DNA of 64,000 bases from Streptococcus chenjunshii (GTDB taxonomy: Bacteria; Bacillota; Bacilli; Lactobacillales; Streptococcaceae), in the NCBI RefSeq assembly GCF_003086355.1, contig NZ_CP031733.1:1922001-1986000 (forward strand). The letters are read 5' to 3'. Below, one piece after another: positions 28,476-37,031 of the stretch. The notes below the pieces were generated by a model. The model made no database searches and was not told the origin of the DNA. It saw only the letters and a program-made list of their open reading frames with translations. Each line of letters starts with the position of its first letter. Position 1 is the first letter of the stretch. The position numbers were made by a program, and so were the translations under genes.

Positions 28476-30098
28476 TCAATGCGGCAGCTGCCGCCAAAAT
28501 GTTCGAATAAGATGATACTGCAGCAGACTGGCTGTAATCAGGAGTAAAGCAATAAAAAACAAACTGACAGCTACGGGGCTAAACACTAAGCTTAGAACAA
28601 CAGCTACAGCAATGGTTATAAAGCCCAGAAAGAAATCAAGCATAGTCAGGGCGATTACCAAAAACTGGCCGTGGCTTCTCTGAAAAAGCTGGCTGATATC
28701 CCGCCAATTCAAAAAGAGCTGGTTGTAATCACGCCGATACATAAACTGCCCCTGAATAAAGGTTGCTAAGATAAAACCTAGTACAAAAAAGGCAGCGACA
28801 AACAGATTAATCCCCGGCAAAAAGAATAAAAATAATAAGAAAAAAAGAAGCGGTATGCTGACCTGAACTGTCCACAGCACCAAAAATTTCTGTCGAATAA
28901 AGTCGCTGAATTTCAGCGGCAAAGCTTTAAAAAAGGTAAAATTTTCCTTCTCCAAAGACATTCCGACAGCTAAAAGCGAGGTCGGCAGCACGCAGCTGAT
29001 TCCGGCCACCACTCCGGCCAGCATGGTAAGGCCGCTATAATCGGCCGTCAGAAAATCTGCGGAAATGGTTCTGCCTACGAGATAGGGGATTGAAAAAATG
29101 ACAAAAAAGCTCAGCGGCAGCAGAAAGGAATTAATCAGAAGAGTCGCATTTTGTATGGTCATCAGATGGTGTCTGATTAAAAGCTGCCTGCTGGAGCGCT
29201 CCTTAAAGGTTTTGGCTTTTTTAGATGGTTGTGCCGCATTTTGATAGAGAACATCCTCAAAATAGCGGGGGATGGCTTTCCGTACCAAATAGAGAAGCAG
29301 AAGCAACACTGCAAGCAAAGGCAGCCAGTAATGGAGCAGACTGGCTGAACTGAAAGGATTCTGCACAACATCATAAAATCCTCTGAAATAAGGATAAATG
29401 AAATAAGGATCAGAAACACCTGTCGGCTTCCCGCTGCTGTCAATCAGAGACTGCTGGTTGACAATATTGAGATAAATCACAACTCCTAAAGTAACGAAGG
29501 TCGTCAGAACCATGATAATACCTGAATTTAATTTTTTCAGGCGGCTTCTGGCAATTCTCCTACCGACCAAACTGTTGATAACCAGGGATAAAACGATACT
29601 GCTCACAAACAGCACCAAAAAATTGATAAGGGCAACTAAAATAGCTAAAGGCGACCCTAGTATTTGCCAATAAGCCAGTAACAGCATCGGCAAGATGGGC
29701 ACCAAAAACATTGAACTGATACCCAGCGAAGCCAGTATCTTTGCCAGATAAAGCTCGCTGACCTTTACTGGCAGACAAGCATAGAGTTTAACATCGTCAC
29801 TCTGATAAAAGACTGTGTACATCGTTGAAAAAGCTGTCATGATAGCCATCAGACTAAACATGGCTAAATAGAAGGAAAAAAGACTGGGAAAGCGGATAAA
29901 GTCATTCCCAATATATATAGATATATAGATAAACATAAACATGAGTATCATCATGCCCTGCTGCCTCAAAAATGCCTTATAAATCGAAAAAGATTCTTTA
30001 GGTTTCCGCTTTTGTCTATTTCTTAGTCTGGTGACACTCTGAGGATCAGAATAGAGAAGATTGACCTTGAATAATTCCAAAACCGTTGACCATTTCAT
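28476..30098 (-). CDS. ABC-2 type exporter permease
   Basis: 540-residue membrane protein with about twelve hydrophobic segments in two halves and a cytoplasmic linker near residues 275-310. It resembles large ABC-2/EcsB-like permeases of Firmicutes. It starts on the same base at which the ATPase gene stops, so the two form one transporter. The substrate is unknown; lipid, peptide or antimicrobial export are all possible. The 80-residue protein encoded first in the operon may be a partner or an immunity protein. Confidence 0.75.
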   Translation of the reverse strand: MKWSTVLELFKVNLLYSDPQSVTRLRNRQKRKPKESFSIYKAFLRQQGMMILMFMFIYISIYIGNDFIRFPSLFSFYLAMFSLMAIMTAFSTMYTVFYQSDDVKLYACLPVKVSELYLAKILASLGISSMFLVPILPMLLLAYWQILGSPLAILVALINFLVLFVSSIVLSLVINSLVGRRIARSRLKKLNSGIIMVLTTFVTLGVVIYLNIVNQQSLIDSSGKPTGVSDPYFIYPYFRGFYDVVQNPFSSASLLHYWLPLLAVLLLLLYLVRKAIPRYFEDVLYQNAAQPSKKAKTFKERSSRQLLIRHHLMTIQNATLLINSFLLPLSFFVIFSIPYLVGRTISADFLTADYSGLTMLAGVVAGISCVLPTSLLAVGMSLEKENFTFFKALPLKFSDFIRQKFLVLWTVQVSIPLLFFLLFLFFLPGINLFVAAFFVLGFILATFIQGQFMYRRDYNQLFLNWRDISQLFQRSHGQFLVIALTMLDFFLGFITIAVAVVLSLVFSPVAVSLFFIALLLITASLLQYHLIRTFWRQLPH

Positions 30099-30835
30099 CA
30101 GCTCACCTCTGTTTCTGCTTGACGTCCAGCAATCTTAAGATAAATAGTCTCCAAATCCTGGCCGGGGTACTGCTGTTTTAGCTCCTCTAAAGTGCCGACA
30201 AAAAGCAGTTGCCCTTCTTTTAGAATCCCAATACGATGGCAGAGCTGCTCAGCAACCGACAGGACGTGGGTTGAAAACAGGACTGTTTTGCCATTTTTGG
30301 CATGTTCCCTCATCATTTCTTTCAAGTCAAAAGAAGCCTGAGGATCAAGACCAGTCAATGGTTCATCTAAGACCCAGATATCCGGATCGGAAATAAGAGC
30401 TCCGATAATGATGGCCTTCTGCCGCATACCATGCGAAAAACTGTCAATAGTATCATTTTTCTGCTCACTTAGAGCAAAAAGCTGACTAAGCTTTTCAATT
30501 CGGGCTTCCAAACTATCCTTAGGCACCTCATAAAGATGCGCTAAAAAATGCCAGTACTCGTTGGCTGTCAGGGTAAGAAAAATATCCGGCGAATCAGGAA
30601 CATAACCGATTTTTCGCTTTATTTTATCCCGATGTTCCTCAAGTAAAAGGTCATCGACATAAATCTCGCCGGAACTGGCTTCAATAATCGAGGTTAAAAT
30701 ACTGATGACAGTTGTTTTCCCCGCACCATTATGACCGATAAGGCCAAAAATTTCTCCATCTCTTATCTGCACATTAAGGCTGCGAAGTGCCTCTTTTTCT
30801 CCGTATAATTTAGAAACCTGTTTAAACTCAATCAT
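30098..30835 (-). CDS. ABC exporter ATP-binding protein
   Basis: 245-residue ATPase. Walker A GHNGAGKTT, signature SHGMRQKA (an ABC-2-type variant of LSGGQ), Walker B IWVLDEPLTGLDPQ and the H-loop VLFSTHVL are intact. The class is that of multidrug, EcsA or YtrB exporters. It overlaps the permease gene and follows the 80-residue gene by 19 nt. Confidence 0.85.
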   Translation of the reverse strand: MIEFKQVSKLYGEKEALRSLNVQIRDGEIFGLIGHNGAGKTTVISILTSIIEASSGEIYVDDLLLEEHRDKIKRKIGYVPDSPDIFLTLTANEYWHFLAHLYEVPKDSLEARIEKLSQLFALSEQKNDTIDSFSHGMRQKAIIIGALISDPDIWVLDEPLTGLDPQASFDLKEMMREHAKNGKTVLFSTHVLSVAEQLCHRIGILKEGQLLFVGTLEELKQQYPGQDLETIYLKIAGRQAETEVS

Positions 30836-30854
30836 TTTTATCTCCTTATACCAG

Positions 30855-31097
30855 TTATATTGTCTCCAAAATCTGCTGCAGATTAATAATAGGCCTAGGC
30901 AATGCAGCCTGCTTATCCAAGGTATAGTGGAGCAATTCTTTTCTCAAATGATAGGCTGATGAAAAAACATTTTGAAATTTAATCAGTTCATTTGAGGCGG
31001 ACAGCAAAACCTTCGCCAGAACCGGATCCGAACGAACCTCCTCTTTAGCATACGCCAGCTCAATCGCATGGTACAGCTTGAGACACTCCTTATCCAT
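30855..31097 (-). CDS. Small helical protein, possible bacteriocin-immunity-like
   Basis: 80 residues, predicted all-helical, no signal or membrane segment. A C-terminal LPRPIINLQQILETI follows a helix with HLRKELLHYTLDKQ. Size and helix pattern recall the four-helix enterocin A immunity family, but I see no decisive motif. GGGGAAGAG precedes the ATG. It is first in an operon with an ABC exporter. The safest call is hypothetical; immunity is only an inference from size and company. Confidence 0.45.
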   Translation of the reverse strand: MDKECLKLYHAIELAYAKEEVRSDPVLAKVLLSASNELIKFQNVFSSAYHLRKELLHYTLDKQAALPRPIINLQQILETI

Positions 31098-31156
31098 AAT
31101 CTCTTCCCCTTTACTGCAAAATAACTTCTGCCATTTTTCACGTTTGTACTATTAAA

Positions 31157-31185
31157 ATAATACAGCCGTTTAGTTACAGTTGCAA
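31157..31185 (-). promoter_or_regulatory. Promoter of the ABC exporter operon
   Basis: Minus-strand TTGCAA (31185-31180), 17-nt spacer, TATTAT (31162-31157), 60 nt before the 80-residue gene. Confidence 0.55.
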
Positions 31186-31233
31186 TACAATTCCTTTTCT
31201 TTTTTATCAAATTTTCACCTAAAATCTCTATAT

Positions 31234-31295
31234 AAAAAACTTTCAACAAAGCATACAGCCAAAATTGCTGAAAGCGTTGTTGAAAGTTTGGTAAT
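31234..31295 (-). terminator. 62-bp terminator copy A, end of the ascorbate-type PTS operon
   Basis: On the minus strand AAACTTTCAACAA … TTGTTGAAAGTTT is followed by TTT, with an inner CAGC/GCTG pair. All 62 bases are identical to 36959-37020 in the same orientation. Confidence 0.85.
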
Positions 31296-31383
31296 CATCA
31301 TTAAATCATTTTATGAATTTGATTTCTTTGCTGGAGATACCCTGAAAAGCCAGTCCGCCTCTGGTTCAAATCCAAATTACAAA

Positions 31384-32748
31384 TTAATCCCCGCTTTTTC
31401 CGTTTCTCTTTGTAAGCGCCCAACTTGCAGCTATCACTAGCAGAACAAAGGCTAGGATTACCAGAATAAGAGCTGGAGCGCCCGCATTACCTAACTGTCC
31501 TAAAACCCAGCCTGGAATTAAATAATCAGTATCTGCAAATGTTGAAGCAGCCATCTGCAGACTTCCTAATAAAGGAAGAATTGCCAAAGGAAGCCAGCTC
31601 AGCAACAAACTGTTAAATGCTGCACCTAAAACAGCTCCTCTGCGTCCTCCTGCAGCATTACCATAAATTCCTGCTGCAGCACCGCAAAAGAAGTGACCGA
31701 CAACACCAGGAATAATGACCGTTGTTCTAAGAGCAATCATGATAAACATTGAGAGTGTCCCTACAAAGAAACTAACAAAGAAGCCAATCAAAACCGCATT
31801 AGGAGCATATGAAAAAATAATAGGAACATCAAGTGCTGGTTTAGAGTTTGGCACCCACTTTTGTGCAATTCCCTGAAAAGCTGGGACAATCTCTGCTAAA
31901 ACCATCCGTACCCCTTGCAAAACAACCACAAAACCGGCTGTGAATGTACCAGCTTGAATCAATGCAAATACAATAGCATTGGTCCCATCACTCAGATGAT
32001 TTTCGACGTAAGCAGGGCCGCAAGCCAAGGCAAGAGCAATATAAACAAGGCTCATCAGCAGCATAATTGAAATTGTTGAGTCACGTAAAAAACCAAAAGC
32101 TTTAGGAATAGTAATATCTTCTGTTGATTTTGACTTATCTCCAAGCATTCTTCCAATCCAGCCTGAAAATGCGTAGCCAATATTACCAGTATGGCCCATG
32201 GCTACCTTATCGTTGCCAGTAATTTCTCTCATAAAGGGCTGACATAAAGCTGGTGTTACAGTCAGAAGTGTTCCTTCGAAAAGCCCCCCCAGAAGAACGG
32301 TTATTAAGTCTGTTTTAAATCCAGAACTAAGAAGAACGACAGCTGTGATACAAGAGACATAAAGCATAGCTTGTCCGGTTAAAAAGATATATTTGAAGCG
32401 GGTAAAGCGTGCCAAAAGGATATTGACAAGCATTCCAACCAGCATAATCAAGGCAGTTAATGTCCCATATTCTTCTAGAGCAAGAGCAACGACAGCTTCA
32501 TTGCTCGGCACTACCCCTTGTGTTCCTAAAGCATTCTGAAACATATCAGCAAAAGGAGCCAAAGAATTACTGATAATTGCTGCACCTCCGGTCAAGACCA
32601 AAAAACCAACTAAAGTTTTAACCGTTCCTGCTATAATTTCTGAAGTTTTCTTTTTTTGTGAAATCAGGCCAATGAGCGCAATTAAAGCAATAAGTATCGC
32701 TGGCTGACTAACCACTGAAACGAATAAGTTCAAAATACTTCCCATCAT
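31384..32748 (-). CDS. ulaA: PTS ascorbate-type transporter EIIC
   Basis: 454-residue membrane permease of the SgaT/UlaA (EIIC-Asc) family with about eleven hydrophobic segments. The GHTGNIGYAFSGWIGRMLGD and PGVVGHFFCGAAAGIYGNAAGGRRG stretches are typical. It follows a matching EIIB gene. In the family these transport L-ascorbate or related acids and phosphorylate at C6; the actual sugar here is not known. The transcript ends at the 62-bp terminator. Confidence 0.85.
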   Translation of the reverse strand: MMGSILNLFVSVVSQPAILIALIALIGLISQKKKTSEIIAGTVKTLVGFLVLTGGAAIISNSLAPFADMFQNALGTQGVVPSNEAVVALALEEYGTLTALIMLVGMLVNILLARFTRFKYIFLTGQAMLYVSCITAVVLLSSGFKTDLITVLLGGLFEGTLLTVTPALCQPFMREITGNDKVAMGHTGNIGYAFSGWIGRMLGDKSKSTEDITIPKAFGFLRDSTISIMLLMSLVYIALALACGPAYVENHLSDGTNAIVFALIQAGTFTAGFVVVLQGVRMVLAEIVPAFQGIAQKWVPNSKPALDVPIIFSYAPNAVLIGFFVSFFVGTLSMFIMIALRTTVIIPGVVGHFFCGAAAGIYGNAAGGRRGAVLGAAFNSLLLSWLPLAILPLLGSLQMAASTFADTDYLIPGWVLGQLGNAGAPALILVILAFVLLVIAASWALTKRNGKSGD

Positions 32749-32772
32749 ATCTTACCTCTGCTTCTATTTCTT

Positions 32773-33072
32773 TTAATTATGAGAAATCCCGTTTTTGTCC
32801 AACACGTCAATTACCTTTTCTTTAATTTCATCAGCGTCAATAATGGAATCTAAAGCAACAATTTTATCTTCTGATAAACTCATCAAGGCTGGAACCAGTG
32901 TTTTTTCTGCAAAAAAATAATCTGCCATTTCCTCGCTGACGGAACCAGAATCTGTGTGATCCACAGAGAAATCCGCTAAATTAACTTTAAGTTCCTGAAG
33001 CGCATTTTGAATATTCATTTCAACCATAAAGCTGGTCCCTAAACCACTTTGACATACTGCTACAAATTTCAT
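32773..33072 (-). CDS. ulaB: PTS EIIB component (lactose/ascorbate type)
   Basis: 99-residue phosphocarrier. The N-terminal MKFVAVCQSGLGTSFMV carries the phospho-Cys at residue 7 in the P-loop-like CxxGxGTS motif. It passes phosphate from an EIIA to the sugar entering through EIIC, whose gene starts 24 nt later. ATG at 33072 follows GGAGG; the longer reading comes from the leader element. Four hairpin copies lie between it and the EIIA gene upstream. Confidence 0.88.
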   Translation of the reverse strand: MKFVAVCQSGLGTSFMVEMNIQNALQELKVNLADFSVDHTDSGSVSEEMADYFFAEKTLVPALMSLSEDKIVALDSIIDADEIKEKVIDVLDKNGISHN

Positions 33073-33087
33073 AATATTCCTCCTCAT

Positions 33088-33690
33088 AAGATACAAAAGC
33101 CATTTGAAAATCCGTATGAAAATAGGAGCTGGCAAATGATGCTGGCATCACGCTGACAGGCATGCTCACAGAAGCAGCCACACTCGTATGTCAGCCTGTA
33201 GCTTCCTACGATTGCGTCTCTTTTTCACTAGAATTTTAGGCCGTGTTCAGTTCCAATAAGATACAAAGACCGTTTAAAAATCCGTATGAAAATAGGGGAT
33301 GGCAAGTGATGCCTAAGCATCACGATGACAGCCATCTTTTTCACTAGGATTTTAGGCCGTGTTCAGTTCCAATTAAGATACAAAGCCCGTCAAAAACGCA
33401 AAAGGAAAATAGACGGTAAGTCCGAAATCTTTGATTTCGCAGACGCACCCCTGTCAGGACGACTAGAAGGGTGCGGTCGGCTGCTAAGACGACAAAGCCT
33501 TCGGACGGCTACGGCTGGCTAAAACTTAAGTCTGCACTAGGTCGTACAGGTTCCTTTTTCCCGCAGCGTTTAGGGCGTGTTCAGGTCCGACAAGATATAA
33601 AGACCGCAAAAACAGCAAAGCAAAGAAACGGTAAGCCAGTAATCTCTGATTTCGTCTGCACACCTCTGCCAGAACAGCTCAAAGTATTAC
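33088..33690 (-). repeat. Leader hairpin cluster upstream of the EIIB gene (4 copies)
   Basis: Copies: 33088-33256 (type B arms, long insert), 33258-33374 (type B, short), 33375-33590 (type A, with the GGTAAGTCCGAAATC module) and a truncated copy 33592-33690. Type B arms are AAATCC…TGAAAATAG and TTTTCACTAGGATTTT. The gene-side end is 16 nt from the EIIB start. The stretch 33700-33920 behind it shows a GGAGGCGGGACGG fragment like R2 and no gene. Confidence 0.8.
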
Positions 33691-33922
33691 CTTCTAAGCC
33701 TTTTTATAAGTGATGCAGGACCAAAACACAGTAGCCTAGTGGCATTTTATCTGCTTTTTAAACTTTAAAATACCTGCTGGGCCTGCGGAGGCGGGACGGC
33801 GAACACTATCGAAAAACGTTTTGCCTTGCTCCCAGATGGCTTGTTATAGCCATCCGTCTGTTAGAGTACAGTTAGACACTAGCTAATATCCTGTTTACCT
33901 TGCTCAAATCTTCGGCCTGTTA

Positions 33923-34366
33923 TCAATTTTCTCTAATTATATTTGTTATGTCTTCCACAGTATCAGCTGTCATAATAGCTGTCAGTTTTTTCTTGTCAGA
34001 CAGAATTTTTGTCAAACTTGACAGGGCCTGTAGATGAGCTGTATTATCATTAGCCGCTAAACAGACAAATAAGCGGATTTCTCGTTCAGGATCATCAAGT
34101 AGATAAACCGGTTGTTCCAATAGAAGCATGGCCAGACCCAGTTCTTTCACCCCCTCTTCCGGTCTGGCATGAGGCAAAGCGATTTCTTCACCTATATGGA
34201 TAAAAGGACCAAATTCCTTAACTTTATTTATCATCGCCTCAATATAAGAATCGGTGATTTTCCCTTTGGTCAGCAACGGCTGGGCTGATAACCGAATCGC
34301 TTCCTCCCATGTCAGTTTTTCCTGACTGATTTGTATGTAGTCTTGAGTCAATAATTCTGATAACAT
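33923..34366 (-). CDS. PTS EIIA component (mannitol/fructose-type fold)
   Basis: 147 residues of the PTS_EIIA_2 family. The phospho-His lies in GEEIALPHARPEEGV (about residue 66). It is the likely phosphodonor of the EIIB/EIIC pair downstream, although separated from it by 850 nt of repeats. The start follows AAAGGAG at 34366. It is distinct from the second EIIA-like protein encoded just upstream, which is less canonical. Confidence 0.85.
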   Translation of the reverse strand: MLSELLTQDYIQISQEKLTWEEAIRLSAQPLLTKGKITDSYIEAMINKVKEFGPFIHIGEEIALPHARPEEGVKELGLAMLLLEQPVYLLDDPEREIRLFVCLAANDNTAHLQALSSLTKILSDKKKLTAIMTADTVEDITNIIREN

Positions 34367-34384
34367 CACATCACTCCTTTTAAC

Positions 34385-34890
34385 AAGATACAAAGGCCGT
34401 TAAGAACGCAAAAGGAAAATAGGAGACTAACCGCTGAGTCATTAAAGACTCAAGGGAAATCTATCTTTTTCCCGCAGCGTTTAGGCCGTGTTCAATTCAT
34501 CAAGATACAAAGGCCGTTAAGAACGCAAAAGGAAAATAGGAGACTAACCGCTGAATCATTAAAGACTCAAGGGAAATCTATCTTTTTCCCGCAGCGTTCA
34601 GGCCGTGTTCAATTCATAAGATACAAAGCCCGTTAAGAACGCAAAGGAAAAATAGGAGCCTGACCGCCGAGTCACTAAAGACTCAAGGGAGGGCTATCTT
34701 TTTTACACAGCGTTTAGGGCATGTTCAGTTCCAACAAGATACAAAGCCCGTTAAAAACGCAAAAGGAAAATAAGAAACTGGACGAAGAGCGCGAGGCTCT
34801 AGGACAGGTTATACTCACAGAGCAGCCGAGTTCATAAGTCCCTGATACTTCCTACGATTGCGTTTTTTTCAAGCTTTCAGACCATTTTCA
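34385..34890 (-). repeat. Leader hairpin cluster upstream of the EIIA gene (4 copies)
   Basis: Four head-to-tail copies: 34385-34500 and 34502-34617 (type A, nearly identical), 34618-34734 (left arm A, right arm D) and 34736-34890 (type A left arm, long insert, decayed right arm). Type A arms are AACGC…GGAAAATAG and CTTTTTCCCGCAGCGTT. The inner hairpin is GAGTC…GACTC. They fill the intercistronic gap between two EIIA genes. Confidence 0.85.
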
Positions 34891-34969
34891 TTAATTTATC
34901 AATTTATCGGCTTCCTAGTAGCTTTATCAACTACTGTCGTTATAGCCCGCGGCTTTATTTAATTTATTA

Positions 34970-35395
34970 TTATTCATTTAAAATCGACCTTAATTCATTT
35001 TCATTTAGTATCAATAAATCTTCTAAAAAATCTTTCGACGCTAAACGGCGAATAAAGTGGGCAAAAGCTTGTTTTTCTGCTGAAGTTAAATTATCTTTTG
35101 CTGTCATCGCAATAATCAAAGAGATATCAGAAATCGTTTCAGACCAGTCCTTAATTGGTTTTTGCAGCCTTAAAATAATAAAACTATTATCAGCTTTGCC
35201 AGAAATAAAATGGGGAAAAACAACCTGCTCTGCTATTTGGATATTCCCTTTGCTTTCTCTTGAGCGGAATTTAGATAAAATATCTGCTTCAGCCAACTCT
35301 GTTTTCTGGTTAATTTTTTCGGCTAAAAATTGGTAAACAGCATCTTTGGAAAGCAGATTCTGATTAAGGTAAATCTCATAAAAATTATCTGCCAT
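34970..35395 (-). CDS. EIIA-like domain protein, likely detached regulator domain
   Basis: 141 residues with the PTS_EIIA_2 fold; the candidate phospho-His is in EQVVFPHFISG. The ATG lies inside the last codons of the regulator gene, an 11-bp overlap. The regulator stops after its EIIB-like domain, where relatives continue into exactly this kind of EIIA domain. I therefore infer that it is the separated C-terminal domain, acting in signalling rather than transport. A transport EIIA role is the alternative. Confidence 0.75.
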   Translation of the reverse strand: MADNFYEIYLNQNLLSKDAVYQFLAEKINQKTELAEADILSKFRSRESKGNIQIAEQVVFPHFISGKADNSFIILRLQKPIKDWSETISDISLIIAMTAKDNLTSAEKQAFAHFIRRLASKDFLEDLLILNENELRSILNE

Positions 35396-36860
35396 ATTTC
35401 ATCCTTTCAACTTGCTGATTAATACGGTGCTTATCATCTTCTGTCATAATAGCACTGACTAAGACGCTGTCAATTCCAAAATCTTCCTCTATTGCTATAC
35501 TTGTTATCAGCAATTCAGCCTCTGGGTAATTATCTTTAAGCTGATAAAGATCATCATATGAAATGACATTTTCAACCTTTAAATCAGAAAAAGTGCGCTC
35601 AATCTTTGACCGTAATAGCTCTGAAGTACCAATACCTGAGGTACAGACGATTAAAGTAGAGATAGGCTCATACTGAATTTCCTTAAACCTGACAAAATAA
35701 AGCGTAATAAACCCCACCTCATCTGGATTAATCTTGGGAAACCCATATTTTTGGCTGACAGCATCAGATACTTTGGCAACCTGATTAAAAACTGCTGCGT
35801 AGCTGGTTTGGATCTGGCCCAGCATTTTATTTTTGATTCGAATTTTATTATCCAGTCTTCTCAGCATGGGAGCGATATGATTGGCTAAATCAATAAACAA
35901 AAGCGAATCTTCTTTTATTTCTCCTTGTTCCGTCATTCCCATATGTTTAAAATAATAGTGCGTTACTTCAACCACACGTTTGGAAAAGTCAGGCTTGCTA
36001 TCATTCTGCGTTTGAAAACGGGAGGAGATTAAATATTGGTAAAGATAGACAATTTCTTTTCGACTAACTTTCCTGTTGCTGTATTTTTCAATGTCAGCAA
36101 TCACACGCCTGCTTTCTGCTAATACGGCTTGGTTAGAACAATGTCTTAACAAGTCTTTTTCAGAATAAGATTCAGGTTTAACTTTTTGGATACGGTCAAG
36201 CAAAATATACAAATGTGAAAAAATATTAACATTATATGGGTAAGGAATGGTAACTTCTAGATTATTTTCAATGATTTTTAGCTGCTTTGAAACAAAAAGT
36301 GCCACCTGATAATTGATAGCATAATCATCTTTCAAATAGCTGAGATGATCGATATCAATTGTTTTAAAAGTTGTCACTAAATCTGCAATAGCTCTTCGCA
36401 AATCAAACTCTTTTCCGTCTATGTAAAGAGCTCGATTCTTACTGATAATACTCAAGTGGTAATTCTTAAGTATTTTTTGAATTTCAGTTTTATCTTTTTG
36501 AATGACATGTTCACTGACAAAATAATCCTGACATAAATCGTAAATCAGCTGAGATTGGGGAGAACTTAGCAACAGACGTTCTAAAATCTGCTTTTGCCGC
36601 TCTTTAGGAGACAGTTCCTCATCAAGTAAATGGCTGCGATGCTGATGTTTTAAATAGACATCACCATTTAACCTGAAGCCCTTTCCTTTTTCTGACAAAA
36701 TTAAGCTCTCTTTTACATAATCCTGATTAATTTCTTTAATCAAGCGATAGACTGTCTTTTGAGAGAGCCCCAGTTCATCAGAAAGTTTCTTTGCCGTAAC
36801 AAAACTGTTTTTATTAGCTAAACAGCTAATGATTTTTTCAATATTTTTTTCTTTTATCAT
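35385..36860 (-). CDS. PRD-containing transcriptional regulator (BglG/MtlR type, no EIIA domain)
   Basis: 491 residues. An N-terminal HTH_11-type helix-turn-helix (FVTAKKLSDELGLSQKTVYR) precedes a second winged-helix region, two PTS regulation domains with conserved His (in HLSYLKDDYAINY and DLANHIAPMLRRLDNKI), and an EIIB-Gat-like domain (STLIVCTSGIGTSELL, Cys about residue 410). The protein stops there. It likely activates the ascorbate-type PTS genes in response to phosphorylation state. Start MIKEK is preferred over an ATG four codons upstream. Confidence 0.85.
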   Translation of the reverse strand: MIKEKNIEKIISCLANKNSFVTAKKLSDELGLSQKTVYRLIKEINQDYVKESLILSEKGKGFRLNGDVYLKHQHRSHLLDEELSPKERQKQILERLLLSSPQSQLIYDLCQDYFVSEHVIQKDKTEIQKILKNYHLSIISKNRALYIDGKEFDLRRAIADLVTTFKTIDIDHLSYLKDDYAINYQVALFVSKQLKIIENNLEVTIPYPYNVNIFSHLYILLDRIQKVKPESYSEKDLLRHCSNQAVLAESRRVIADIEKYSNRKVSRKEIVYLYQYLISSRFQTQNDSKPDFSKRVVEVTHYYFKHMGMTEQGEIKEDSLLFIDLANHIAPMLRRLDNKIRIKNKMLGQIQTSYAAVFNQVAKVSDAVSQKYGFPKINPDEVGFITLYFVRFKEIQYEPISTLIVCTSGIGTSELLRSKIERTFSDLKVENVISYDDLYQLKDNYPEAELLITSIAIEEDFGIDSVLVSAIMTEDDKHRINQQVERMKYGR

Positions 36861-36958
36861 TTTTATTCCCATCCATATTTTTATTGTAAGCCTTTTCTCC
36901 CTGTTTGATTTATAAAGGATTGACCACTGTAGCAGTCAGTTTTATCTGAGCGATAGTA

Positions 36959-37020
36959 AAAAAACTTTCAACAAAGCATACAGCCAAAATTGCTGAAAGC
37001 GTTGTTGAAAGTTTGGTAAT
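36959..37020 (-). terminator. 62-bp terminator copy B, end of the tkt transcript
   Basis: Same hairpin as at 31234-31295, followed on the minus strand by seven T. It begins 11 nt after the tkt stop and isolates tkt from the PTS operon that follows. Confidence 0.9.
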
Positions 37021-37031
37021 GGAAAGGAAAA

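Noticed and set aside
32773..34366. PTS operon called as a definite ascorbate system
   Set aside because: No ula catabolic genes (ulaD, ulaE, ulaF) are in the window; only the EIIC family is supported.
34385..34890. Tandem direct repeats resembling a CRISPR array
   Set aside because: Units of about 117 bp are repeated over their full length with no short constant repeat plus unique spacer pattern, and no cas genes are near.
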